Shown: positions 7,229-13,895 of the stretch, in pieces
Layout: every line of letters begins with the position of its first letter
Position numbering within the stretch: the first letter of the stretch is position 1
Assembly: GCA_019310535.1 (NCBI GenBank)
Contig: JAFDED010000045.1
Location: forward strand, 1-33,792
DNA: 33,792 nucleotides
Direction: 5' to 3'
Origin: Deltaproteobacteria bacterium
GTDB taxonomy: Bacteria > Desulfobacterota > JAFDED01
Program-made: the position numbers and the translations under genes
Notes under the pieces: model-generated
What the model was told of the DNA's origin: nothing
Seen by the model: the letters and a program-made list of their open reading frames with translations, nothing else
The model's database searches: none

Positions 7229-7369
7229 TCATTTATTGCTGCCGGTGGACTCGCAGGGGTGTTCCTGCGAGTCGCCGTGGCAAATCTTGATTTGTTCGGG
7301 CGTGCACTCCGACTGTTTGCCCTTGAGGTTCTCCGGCTTCTGGCAGGTAGATTTCTCATCACAGCACAT
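7229..7369 (-). CDS. 46-residue cysteine-rich small protein
   Basis: A short ORF preceded by an excellent ribosome binding site (AAGGAGGT, seven bases before ATG). The 46-residue product starts MCCDEKSTCQKPENLKG and continues with SECTPEQIKICHGD and EHPCES. It has six cysteines (C2, C3, C9, C22, C30, C39) and two histidines (H31, H37) in a charged, soluble chain, typical of a metal-binding or thiol-reactive peptide. I recall similar small proteins beside ArsR genes in anaerobic bacteria, but have no named family for it. It lies 63 bp after the ArsR gene and before the ABC ATPase, in the same direction, so it is probably part of that operon as a metal chaperone, scavenger or sensor partner. 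Confidence 0.75.
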   Translation of the reverse strand: MCCDEKSTCQKPENLKGKQSECTPEQIKICHGDSQEHPCESTGSNK

Positions 7370-7432
7370 AGCAATACCTCCTTAAATTTAATTAAGTATA
7401 TGCACAGATAGATTTAAAATGCACAAAAAAAA

Positions 7433-7735
7433 TTACGCCCCCGTCTTTTCCTGCTTTAACAACTCACCGATCACCTCCCTCCATTGTTCCATGGTTTCGG
7501 GATTGACTTGATAATGCACCCAGTAGCCCCTCTTATCAGGGGTCACCAGATCAGCGTCCCTGAGAATGCGCAGGTGCTGGGATACCGCCGATTCGCTGAT
7601 TTTCAGCCTGGAGGCTATGGCCCGGACGCATAAAGCCTGCCTTTTGAGCATCTGCACAATCTTGACCCGCGTGTCCACGGAGAGGGTCTTGCAAATGCGT
7701 GCAACCTGAATCGGTATTTCCAATTTTTTCAGCAT
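7433..7735 (-). CDS. second ArsR/SmtB-family repressor
   Basis: A 100-residue winged-helix repressor. The HTH is LKISESAVSQHLRILRDADLV (about residues 44-64), with the wing PDKRGYWVHYQV after it. It has only two cysteines (C15, C36), one in each of two early helices, and no ELCVC motif or C-terminal Cys cluster, so its sensing site differs from the ArsR at 4170-4490. It is the first gene of the unit with the Cys-rich peptide, ABC exporter and Spy-like protein, and probably controls them. A promoter with TTGACT and TAAATT boxes lies upstream. Ligand unknown. Confidence 0.87.
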   Translation of the reverse strand: MLKKLEIPIQVARICKTLSVDTRVKIVQMLKRQALCVRAIASRLKISESAVSQHLRILRDADLVTPDKRGYWVHYQVNPETMEQWREVIGELLKQEKTGA

Positions 7736-7767
7736 TTAATTCAGTAGGTCAAAATATACTAAAATAC

Positions 7768-7796
7768 AATTTAACAGCTTACTCTTACGAAGTCAA
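7768..7796 (-). promoter_or_regulatory. candidate promoter of the second ArsR operon
   Basis: Minus strand: TTGACT (7796-7791), 17-bp spacer, TAAATT (7773-7768). An AT-rich stretch with a repeated AAAATA follows up to the start codon at 7735 and may hold the operator. No perfect palindrome was found. Confidence 0.45.
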
Positions 7797-7900
7797 GATT
7801 CAGATGTATGCGCCCATTGGTTTTTTCGCACATCAGCGAAAGCCTTGACTCATTTATCATGGTCGCTGTCAACAGGATGAACCTGAGCCGGGCACCGTTT

Positions 7901-7993
7901 TTACTGCTTGACCTGTGCAGCAGTTGCTGCCGGGGTTACCAAAAGACACGCCACAAGCACCAGCACTCCAGCAATTGACAAACCCTGTTTCAT
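7901..7993 (-). CDS. 30-codon signal-peptide micro-ORF, perhaps a truncated gene
   Basis: Encodes a basic start MKQG, a hydrophobic stretch (LSIAGVLVLVACLLVTPA) and ATAAQ, which looks like a complete signal peptide with an AxA cleavage site, then stops after QVKQ. A purine-rich GGACGAGAG lies directly before the ATG. Only about four residues would remain after cleavage. It is either the 5' end of a decayed exported-protein gene or a short membrane peptide. It lies between the second ArsR promoter and the single-span membrane protein and has no recognised homologue. Confidence 0.45.
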   Translation of the reverse strand: MKQGLSIAGVLVLVACLLVTPAATAAQVKQ

Positions 7994-8189
7994 CTCTCGT
8001 CCTTTTTTGGATTTGTTGCTTAACCTCAAAATCCCCTAGCTTTTCTCCTGTTTATGGATATCACTCCCTCCTTTAAAGAAATTATTGACAGGATACAGGA
8101 TAAAATTATAAATTCGAAATTTCTGATCCCCCTTTATACTAAAAAAGAAGGCGGACCAGCTCATACTGCTCAGCAGAAGTGAGGAACGA

Positions 8190-8213
8190 AGTGTACTTAC
8201 TAGTGTACTTACT
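8190..8213. repeat. tandem 12-bp repeat AGTGTACTTACT x2
   Basis: Two identical 12-bp copies (8190-8201 and 8202-8213) at the 3' end of the membrane-protein gene; the second overlaps its TAG stop. On the coding strand the repeat supplies further in-phase stop codons. Its origin, by slippage or insertion, is unknown. Confidence 0.7.
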
Positions 8214-8559
8214 ACTTGAGCTCCATGATCAGTTTGGCACATTCATCGTCAATTTCAGAATCAGGCGATTTACTTCCGGGCATTGTCGCCCAACCTTTTT
8301 CTTTCACATAATCGCCTCTCTTCCAGGAGTCCAGTTCTTTAAACTCCTTGAGTCGCTCTTCCTTCTGCGGATCCTGCAGAAACTGCTCAACACAAATCGG
8401 TGCCAGCTTGTCTAAAACAGCCTTTTCGGCTATTTCCTCAGCTTTAGCTGTAGCAGAGCCACTTGTCACTACCCATCCTGCCGAGAAAATGACAATAAGC
8501 AACACAATAGCGCCAGCCGCTATGCCCCACACAAACGGTTTTATATCTTCTTTTCTCAT
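8212..8559 (-). CDS. conserved single-span membrane protein of unknown function
   Basis: A 115-residue protein. Residues 1-8 are charged, 9-31 form one membrane span (FVWGIAAGAIVLLIVIFSAGW), and the rest is a soluble acidic domain, probably periplasmic, with two cysteines (ICVEQF and DDECAKL). Motifs such as SGSATAKAEEIAEKAVLDKL, SWKRGDYV and GWATMPG look conserved in similar unannotated proteins that I recall from Proteobacteria, but no function is known. The start at 8559 is chosen for GGAGG eight bases upstream; the longer frame to 8631 lacks this. No obvious operon partner. Confidence 0.75.
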   Translation of the reverse strand: MRKEDIKPFVWGIAAGAIVLLIVIFSAGWVVTSGSATAKAEEIAEKAVLDKLAPICVEQFLQDPQKEERLKEFKELDSWKRGDYVKEKGWATMPGSKSPDSEIDDECAKLIMELK

Positions 8560-8694
8560 CTTAGTTGCCTCCTTAGATAGATTGAAACCGGAAACATGAT
8601 CTCTTTGGCCTCTGACTTTCTTATCTAACATTACAGTAAGTTTTAGATATCACACACCTCCTTTTTTCACTCGGCATCATTCCGGCCTTATCCC

Positions 8695-8769
8695 TTTTCC
8701 AATGGCCTACTTTACACCGTTGACAGCGGCGTACTTTCTCACCGTTGAAAATGGCTCACTTTTTGGCCG
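8695..8769. mobile_element. three imperfect 25-bp repeats, possible solo IS21-type end
   Basis: Units at 8695-8719, 8720-8744 and 8745-8769 are each exactly 25 bp. They share the pattern TT-x-GGC-x-x-ACTTT-x-x-CCG. Units 2 and 3 both begin TTGA; units 1 and 2 end CACCG. Multiple copies of such a motif are typical of the termini of IS21-family elements, where the transposase binds. No istA or istB sequence is nearby, so this would be a leftover end. Iterated protein-binding sites are the alternative. Confidence 0.45.
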
Positions 8770-8853
8770 GTGGTAATAGCCTGTGCATTAGGGATTGAAA
8801 AAATTCGGTTCACCCTATTATCCTGTCAAAAACTTTTATATGGAATGGTATTT

Positions 8854-9321
8854 TCATTTGAACTGGATGAGCTTACCGTAAAATTCCGTTTCACAGTAAT
8901 GACAGCGGAGGGTTATGGGTTCCTTGCGGATGACGTCGAACTTGCACGGCACCTCTTCGTGGTTTGTAATGCAATACCGGTCAGGGCAGACCACAAGACC
9001 ATCTATTCGGTCTGGAATCTCTACTTCGCGCTTTTCAATGACCTTATAACCACTGATGGTGCTGACCGTGGCCAACGGGGAAATGAGTGCCACATAGTTG
9101 AGCTGAGGCTGCGTCAGGGTCCAGTTTTCCACCTTGATAATGTCTTTTTTCCCCATAGTGGGAGAATCGCAATTTAACGCGAGAGCAATGCGATCCCCGC
9201 ATTCTTCGGCCAGGTGCTCAAGCCCCAGGAGGCGCGCGATCAGCAAAGCTTTGCCTCGAACGATGTGATCGATGACGATCCCCTTCTCGATCTTCCGGAT
9301 GGTATAGTCCTCAGCCTTCAT
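8854..9321 (-). CDS. pyrI: aspartate carbamoyltransferase regulatory subunit
   Basis: A 155-residue PyrI, close to the usual 153. The N-terminal allosteric domain binds nucleotides (CTP/ATP). The C-terminal zinc domain has the four expected cysteines at C112, C117, C140 and C143 (CPDRYC and CHYC), which join it to the catalytic subunit. The ATG overlaps the pyrB stop (ATGA), so the two subunits are made together. Its presence implies an allosterically controlled, E. coli- or archaeal-type ATCase holoenzyme. Confidence 0.96.
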   Translation of the reverse strand: MKAEDYTIRKIEKGIVIDHIVRGKALLIARLLGLEHLAEECGDRIALALNCDSPTMGKKDIIKVENWTLTQPQLNYVALISPLATVSTISGYKVIEKREVEIPDRIDGLVVCPDRYCITNHEEVPCKFDVIRKEPITLRCHYCETEFYGKLIQFK

Positions 9322-10262
9322 TGAATAACTCCTGTCACCAGCGCCAGCAGCGCCTCTCTCACTCGAAGCCCGTTACTTGCCTGTTCAAAATAGTATGCAT
9401 AGGGAGTTTTATCGACCTCTATGGAAATCTCGTCCACCCTGGGCAGCGGATGGAGAACCTTCATGGTGGTTTTGACTTTTTGCAACGCGCTCATATCCAG
9501 TCGGTAAATGCTTTTAACCTTTTCGTAGAGATGCTCCCGGCCTTCGAATCGCTCTCTCTGAATACGCGTCATGTAAACAATATCCACCTGGTCGATAACC
9601 TGATCCAGGTGCGTCAATTCCTGGAAATGAAAGCCCCCTCTTTCGGCTCGCTCGCGGCACTTGTCGATCAAGTGTCCGGGCATCGCCAGATCTCGGGATG
9701 AGATGAAGAAGAGGCGGCATCCTTCATATTTAACCAGCGCTTCTGTAAGCGAGTGGACGGTTCGCCCGTTCTCCAGGTCCCCGACCATGGCGATGGAAAT
9801 ATTGTCGATGGTTCCCTGGGTCTCACGAATGGTATATAGGTCCAATAGCGTTTGGGTGGGATGCTGGTTAGGCCCATCCCCTGCATTGATGACCGGCGCT
9901 TGGGCCGCTTCCGCGGCCAGACGCGCCGCGCCCTTGAGCGGGTGCCTGATCACAAAGACATCGTAGCCATAGCCGTCATAAATTCGGATCGTGTCCCAGA
10001 GGGATTCTCTCTTCACCACACTGGTGATCTTGGGATCAGCAAACCCCTCCACCCGTCCGCTGAGATTCCGCATGGCCTTTTCAAAACTGGTCCGCGTGCG
10101 GGTGCTGGGCTCGAAGAAAAGGGATGCCAGCACTTTCCCTTCCAGGAGGCGTGAGCGATTGGGATTATGACCGATCTCCCCGGCTTTGTCCAGAATATAA
10201 TCAATCTCATCTTTGGAGAGGTCGTTCATGGAAATAATGTCTTTAGCCTGGAAGTTCACCAT
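9318..10262 (-). CDS. pyrB: aspartate carbamoyltransferase catalytic subunit
   Basis: A 314-residue enzyme that joins carbamoyl phosphate to aspartate, the committed step of pyrimidine synthesis. The carbamoyl-phosphate motif STRTRT is at residues 53-58 in FFEPSTRTRTSFE; HPTQTLLDL and VLHPLPRVDE, both ligand-binding, are present. Length fits the PyrI-associated class. It is followed by pyrI with ATGA overlap and lies 281 bp downstream of the pyrD-pyrK fusion on the same strand. That gap is long enough for a separate promoter. No ribosome binding site problem was noted. Confidence 0.96.
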   Translation of the reverse strand: MVNFQAKDIISMNDLSKDEIDYILDKAGEIGHNPNRSRLLEGKVLASLFFEPSTRTRTSFEKAMRNLSGRVEGFADPKITSVVKRESLWDTIRIYDGYGYDVFVIRHPLKGAARLAAEAAQAPVINAGDGPNQHPTQTLLDLYTIRETQGTIDNISIAMVGDLENGRTVHSLTEALVKYEGCRLFFISSRDLAMPGHLIDKCRERAERGGFHFQELTHLDQVIDQVDIVYMTRIQRERFEGREHLYEKVKSIYRLDMSALQKVKTTMKVLHPLPRVDEISIEVDKTPYAYYFEQASNGLRVREALLALVTGVIQ

Positions 10263-10543
10263 AGCTGCCTCCGAAAAAGAGGTTTCTGATAGAATAGCAG
10301 AATCATCATAACAAAACTATCAATTCCATTAGGTCAGTTAATAAAAATTTAATTGCCTGATTTTTATTTCGCTTCGCGACCCGGGCGACAAGTCGTCCAG
10401 GCCACCCCAACAACATCCTTCACCTATTATTGGCGGCAATGTGTATGTTGCTGATCAAAGTGGATAATTCTAATAAATTTAAGATGCTAATTGCTAAATT
10501 TGCATTTTTCAATAAATTCTCGGCCTGTTACTCCGTCAAAATT
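10263..10543. other. intergenic gap inside the pyrimidine cluster
   Basis: No gene was found. On the minus strand several AT-rich -10-like boxes occur in the 60 bp before pyrB, but none pairs with a good -35 box at 16-18 bp. GC-rich self-complementary runs (TCGC-TTC-GCGA, CGAC-TT-GTCG) near 10370-10395 could fold on the mRNA between pyrD/K and pyrB. No PyrR-type attenuator was recognised. Confidence 0.35.
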
Positions 10544-12277
10544 TCAAAAGAACCGGCGGCCATCCGGCCCCCGTTTCCAGAGCCCTGTGATAAAAATCTC
10601 ACCCTCCGCAGCGGTGAATACAGGACCATCCACGCAGCTTCGATGGCCAGACTCCGTGGTACAGCTCCCGCACAGCCCCACCCCGCATTTGGTGTAATCC
10701 TCCCTGGCAAAATGGACACGATCATCGGCCACCTTTCCTCTTAGCGATTGGAGGGCCGCGTAGATCATGGGCGTAGGACCGCTGATGAGGAAGCGCGCGT
10801 CTGCAGCCATTTCCCCGCTTTCCAAAAAAGCATCCACCCGTCGAACAACCGTTCCCACTGTTCCCGGCGGATCAACCTCTACGATCAGTTCTTCTTGGCT
10901 TATGACGCTGATCTCGCGAATAAACCCGGGATCAACCGTCTCCTGCGCGCCGAAGAATGCCTTACGGGCTTTCCGGACTTTGCGGGCATAGTGAACCAGG
11001 GGAACCACTCCGATTCCGCCGCCCAAAAAATACAGTGTTCCGTCCAGTTCCGTAGGGAATCCCCGGCCGTAGGGTCCTCGAACAAGCAATGTCTCCCCGG
11101 GATCCACCTGAAATAACCGGGAAGTAAAGTTCCCGACGTTTCGGAACGTGAACGTCAGGGGATCATCGGAAATGACGGAAAAAGGTTTCTCCCCTTCTCC
11201 CGGGATGCAGACGAAGAAAAACTGTCCGGGCTGAACCTGCAGGGCGGCCTCCATCTGGATCTCTTTCAGATCCTCTCCCATGCGTCGGACTGAAGAAACT
11301 CTGAGGTAACGGTAGGCCATGTGCCAGTGGGGAAATGCTGTATCGGAGCCGGCGATTTTTTCCGTTTCCTTTTCCATATCCTCTGACAATCGCTCGAAAA
11401 ACTTCACCACGCCGTTGGTATCCAGCCCTGCAAGGGCCGAACCCACAGCAAAGAACGAAGCTCCCGCCCTCTTGTACGCCCTGACGTCCGCGGCCGTGGA
11501 AATGCCCCCCGTCGCTATAATGGGTATATCATCCGCCGCCCTGGATGCCTCCGCGACGCACCGGAGTCCCACAGGGAGAATCCCCCGGCCGGAAAGGCCG
11601 CCTGTAGTGTGCCCGAGAATAGCCCTCCCCTCCCGGTCCGCCACCACGGCAGGGCCTACGGTGTTTACCAGTGTCAAGGCGGAGGCTCCGGCATCCCGAC
11701 AACGCTTGGCCATGCCGGCGATGTCGCTTGCCTGAGGGGAGAGCTTGCAGACAACGGGCAGTTCCGTCTCCTCCCGCACCGCCCGAATGATCTCTTCCAC
11801 CATCTCAGGATCGGAACCCACCACCCACCCCGCCTTGCCTCCGTGCGGGCACGAGAGGTTCAGCTCGAATCCATCGGTGCAATCCGCCAGCGTCCCGGCC
11901 ACTTCCACGAAGTCCTCCACACTCTCTCCGAAGATGGAAGTCAGGAGAAACTTTCCTCCCGGCAAAGGATAAACAGCCTGAATCTCTTTGCGAAATTCCG
12001 CCGCACCGGGATTGGAAAGCCCCACCGCATTGATGAATCCGCCGGGAAAGTACTCGGCCATGATGGGTTCCCGGTACCCGGCCCTGGGCTCCTTGCCTAT
12101 GCTCTTGGTGGTCAGAATTCCCAGTTGAGGCACACGCTGGGCCAGCAGCTTGATGGCAGGCGGCAGTGTTGTGATAACCCCCGAGGGGATGGTGAAAATG
12201 CCGGGTATTTCCCTTCCCCCAATCCTTTCGGGTGTGGCAGAAAATACCCTCTGCCTACCAGGACCTTGCAGTTTCAT
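10544..12277 (-). CDS. pyrD: dihydroorotate dehydrogenase fused to PyrK electron-transfer subunit
   Basis: A 577-residue fusion of two proteins that are usually separate. Residues 1 to about 300 are a class 1B dihydroorotate dehydrogenase (FMN barrel) with the catalytic-cysteine loop NLSCPHGG and the FMN phosphate motif IIATGGISTAADV. Residues from about 320 are the PyrK partner: FAD domain (RGPYGRGF), NAD-binding GGGIGVVPL, and a C-terminal 2Fe-2S site KCGVGLCGSC with a fourth cysteine in RSCVDGPVF. The enzyme would oxidise dihydroorotate and pass electrons to NAD+ within one chain. The start at 12277 is chosen as it follows the pyrF stop by four bases; a longer frame overlaps pyrF by 59 bases. 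It forms the third step in the pyrE-pyrF-pyrD/K operon. Confidence 0.93.
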   Translation of the reverse strand: MKLQGPGRQRVFSATPERIGGREIPGIFTIPSGVITTLPPAIKLLAQRVPQLGILTTKSIGKEPRAGYREPIMAEYFPGGFINAVGLSNPGAAEFRKEIQAVYPLPGGKFLLTSIFGESVEDFVEVAGTLADCTDGFELNLSCPHGGKAGWVVGSDPEMVEEIIRAVREETELPVVCKLSPQASDIAGMAKRCRDAGASALTLVNTVGPAVVADREGRAILGHTTGGLSGRGILPVGLRCVAEASRAADDIPIIATGGISTAADVRAYKRAGASFFAVGSALAGLDTNGVVKFFERLSEDMEKETEKIAGSDTAFPHWHMAYRYLRVSSVRRMGEDLKEIQMEAALQVQPGQFFFVCIPGEGEKPFSVISDDPLTFTFRNVGNFTSRLFQVDPGETLLVRGPYGRGFPTELDGTLYFLGGGIGVVPLVHYARKVRKARKAFFGAQETVDPGFIREISVISQEELIVEVDPPGTVGTVVRRVDAFLESGEMAADARFLISGPTPMIYAALQSLRGKVADDRVHFAREDYTKCGVGLCGSCTTESGHRSCVDGPVFTAAEGEIFITGLWKRGPDGRRFF

Positions 12278-12281
12278 TATA

Positions 12282-13097
12282 TCAGCGTTCCGAGATTGCT
12301 GCCGAATCCGTCGCCTGTTGGAGTATCCTGCGTATGCCATGGGCGGCCTCTGCTGGAGATGGGTCGTTGTAAATTATCGAACCTACGATGGCGGCGGATC
12401 GGGGGCCCACCGAACGGGCCCAATGGCGAAATTGCTCTGAAAGGTCTCGGCCCCGGCGGTCCTGTCGTCCGAATCCGGGAGACCATATTTCCTTGCTCGT
12501 GCGGCTCCGGTATGCCTGGAGAATCTCCGGCTGATTCCCGGGGCCGATGAAGCCGTCCACTCCCATCCTCTCCCCTAAGGCAAGAATCAATTCTGAGACC
12601 GTGCTGCAATCACTGACGACCTCGGCCGCTTTCGGTATGCCCGTTCTCTCCAGGCTGTCAATGGTGTGGCGCTTATTCAACGGCATGCCAAAGAAAAGGT
12701 CCGCCCCCGGATGCGTCATGAAGGGGAGCACCAGAGCCTTGCCCCCCGCCCGATGGGCGGCCCACAGGGCTTCTTGCATGCTGCTCCAGCCCGGAAAGGC
12801 ATGGACCGTAACGTAATCAGCACCCCAGTGCATAAGAGTTTCGATAATTCGGGCATTGGTGCCGCCGAATGTGCCATCCTGCGCAGGGAAGGAAATGTCG
12901 CCCACCTTGAAATCGGCTAGGATCGGCTTGTCCTCCATGAGCTCCCTGACCCGTCGGAATATGGCGGCACCGGGCACCATGGAAGAGGTGATCCCTATCT
13001 TGACCCCGTCGATGTGAGGCGCGGCCAGGCGGCACACCCGAAGCATGGCATCAGGATCGGTCAAGTCGTTGGCCAGGACCAGGGCATAGTCGATCAT
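12282..13097 (-). CDS. pyrF: orotidine 5'-phosphate decarboxylase
   Basis: A 271-residue OMP decarboxylase that makes UMP. The catalytic DxKxxD motif is DFKVGD at residues 62-67. FPGW, GPGNQ and the phosphate-binding IVGSIIYN near the C-terminus complete the barrel site. The sequence is closer to the archaeal-type short OMPDC group than to the E. coli form, judged by the ADFKVGDI motif. It overlaps the pyrE stop by ATGA and ends four bases before the pyrD/K ATG. Confidence 0.93.
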   Translation of the reverse strand: MIDYALVLANDLTDPDAMLRVCRLAAPHIDGVKIGITSSMVPGAAIFRRVRELMEDKPILADFKVGDISFPAQDGTFGGTNARIIETLMHWGADYVTVHAFPGWSSMQEALWAAHRAGGKALVLPFMTHPGADLFFGMPLNKRHTIDSLERTGIPKAAEVVSDCSTVSELILALGERMGVDGFIGPGNQPEILQAYRSRTSKEIWSPGFGRQDRRGRDLSEQFRHWARSVGPRSAAIVGSIIYNDPSPAEAAHGIRRILQQATDSAAISER

Positions 13098-13804
13098 TCT
13101 TTGTCCTCATCATTGAATGTCCAGGACTCTATGCTGTACTGAGCTACTTCGCGCTCCACCAGTTTCAAAAGGCTGACATCGGGACGAAAGCGCTCGCTGG
13201 CTCTCTTCAAAAGGCCCCGGCTTTCTGTGAGGTATTCCAGCCTCACGCCTTCCGATGCAAGGGTTTCCTGCACACTCCGGCCGTCCCTGCGACGCTCCTG
13301 TCGGTTCACCAACCCGATAACGGATTCCACCTGGAGTCCGGCCTCTCGAATCTGGTGGAGACGATCCAGAAGCGAATCACCCGTGGTGATCACGTCCTCC
13401 AGAACGGTCGTGTGATCCCCCGCCTTTACTGCCCCCAGGAAATATCGATCGCCTGGCGATCCATGACTTTCCTTGGGACGGGACCTCATCTGGACCCACG
13501 GCGCGTCCATGTATCGATCATCTCCATGAATTCTGGAGCGATAATCATTGAGGGCAAGGGCGATCTTGGTGGCGCCTTCCGGTACTCCCAGAAAATAATC
13601 GGGATCGATTCGCTTTTCTGTAATAAACGCCATCAGGAATTCCATCAAGCGATCCTTGCGGCGTATGGTATCTGTCAGGGCGCGGCAGTTGACGTAATAA
13701 TGGGAGGGTCTGCCGGAGCGGAGAATGATGGGTTCGACCAGAAATTTAACAACATTGTGATCCAGAAGGAAATCTTCAAAGCATTCTTTCTGGAAGAGTG
13801 TCAT
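13094..13804 (-). CDS. pyrE: orotate phosphoribosyltransferase
   Basis: A 236-residue enzyme that adds PRPP ribose phosphate to orotate, giving OMP for PyrF. The PRPP loop EDVITTGDS is at residues 136-144. N-terminal SGRPSHYYVNCR corresponds to the orotate/PRPP-contacting S-G-x-x-S-x-x-Y region. It is the first gene of the operon, with a consensus promoter about 20 bp upstream and a GGGGA ribosome binding site. About 25 residues longer than the usual bacterial form, with the extra length at the C-terminus. Confidence 0.92.
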   Translation of the reverse strand: MTLFQKECFEDFLLDHNVVKFLVEPIILRSGRPSHYYVNCRALTDTIRRKDRLMEFLMAFITEKRIDPDYFLGVPEGATKIALALNDYRSRIHGDDRYMDAPWVQMRSRPKESHGSPGDRYFLGAVKAGDHTTVLEDVITTGDSLLDRLHQIREAGLQVESVIGLVNRQERRRDGRSVQETLASEGVRLEYLTESRGLLKRASERFRPDVSLLKLVEREVAQYSIESWTFNDEDKE

Positions 13805-13824
13805 ATTATTTTCCCCATAAAATA

Positions 13825-13853
13825 ATTATACCATAAACATATCTTGAGTTCAA
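13825..13853 (-). promoter_or_regulatory. consensus sigma-70 promoter of pyrE-pyrF-pyrD/K
   Basis: Minus strand: TTGAAC (13853-13848), 17-bp spacer, TATAAT (13830-13825). The -10 box is perfect and the -35 matches five of six positions. Transcription would begin near 13818, leaving a leader of about 14 bases. That is too short for an attenuator, so the operon is probably not controlled by leader folding. Confidence 0.75.
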
Positions 13854-13895
13854 TCAATTCAATTCAGGCCTCCTGTTTTTTCCCCGTTGCTGCAC

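Noticed and set aside
8036..8242. 68-codon minus-strand frame
   Set aside because: It runs over the stop and tandem repeat of the membrane-protein gene, and its composition and start give no support.
11609..12550. 313-codon plus-strand frame
   Set aside because: Antisense to the pyrD/K fusion and pyrF, which carry complete motifs; composition is Pro/Gly/Arg-rich.
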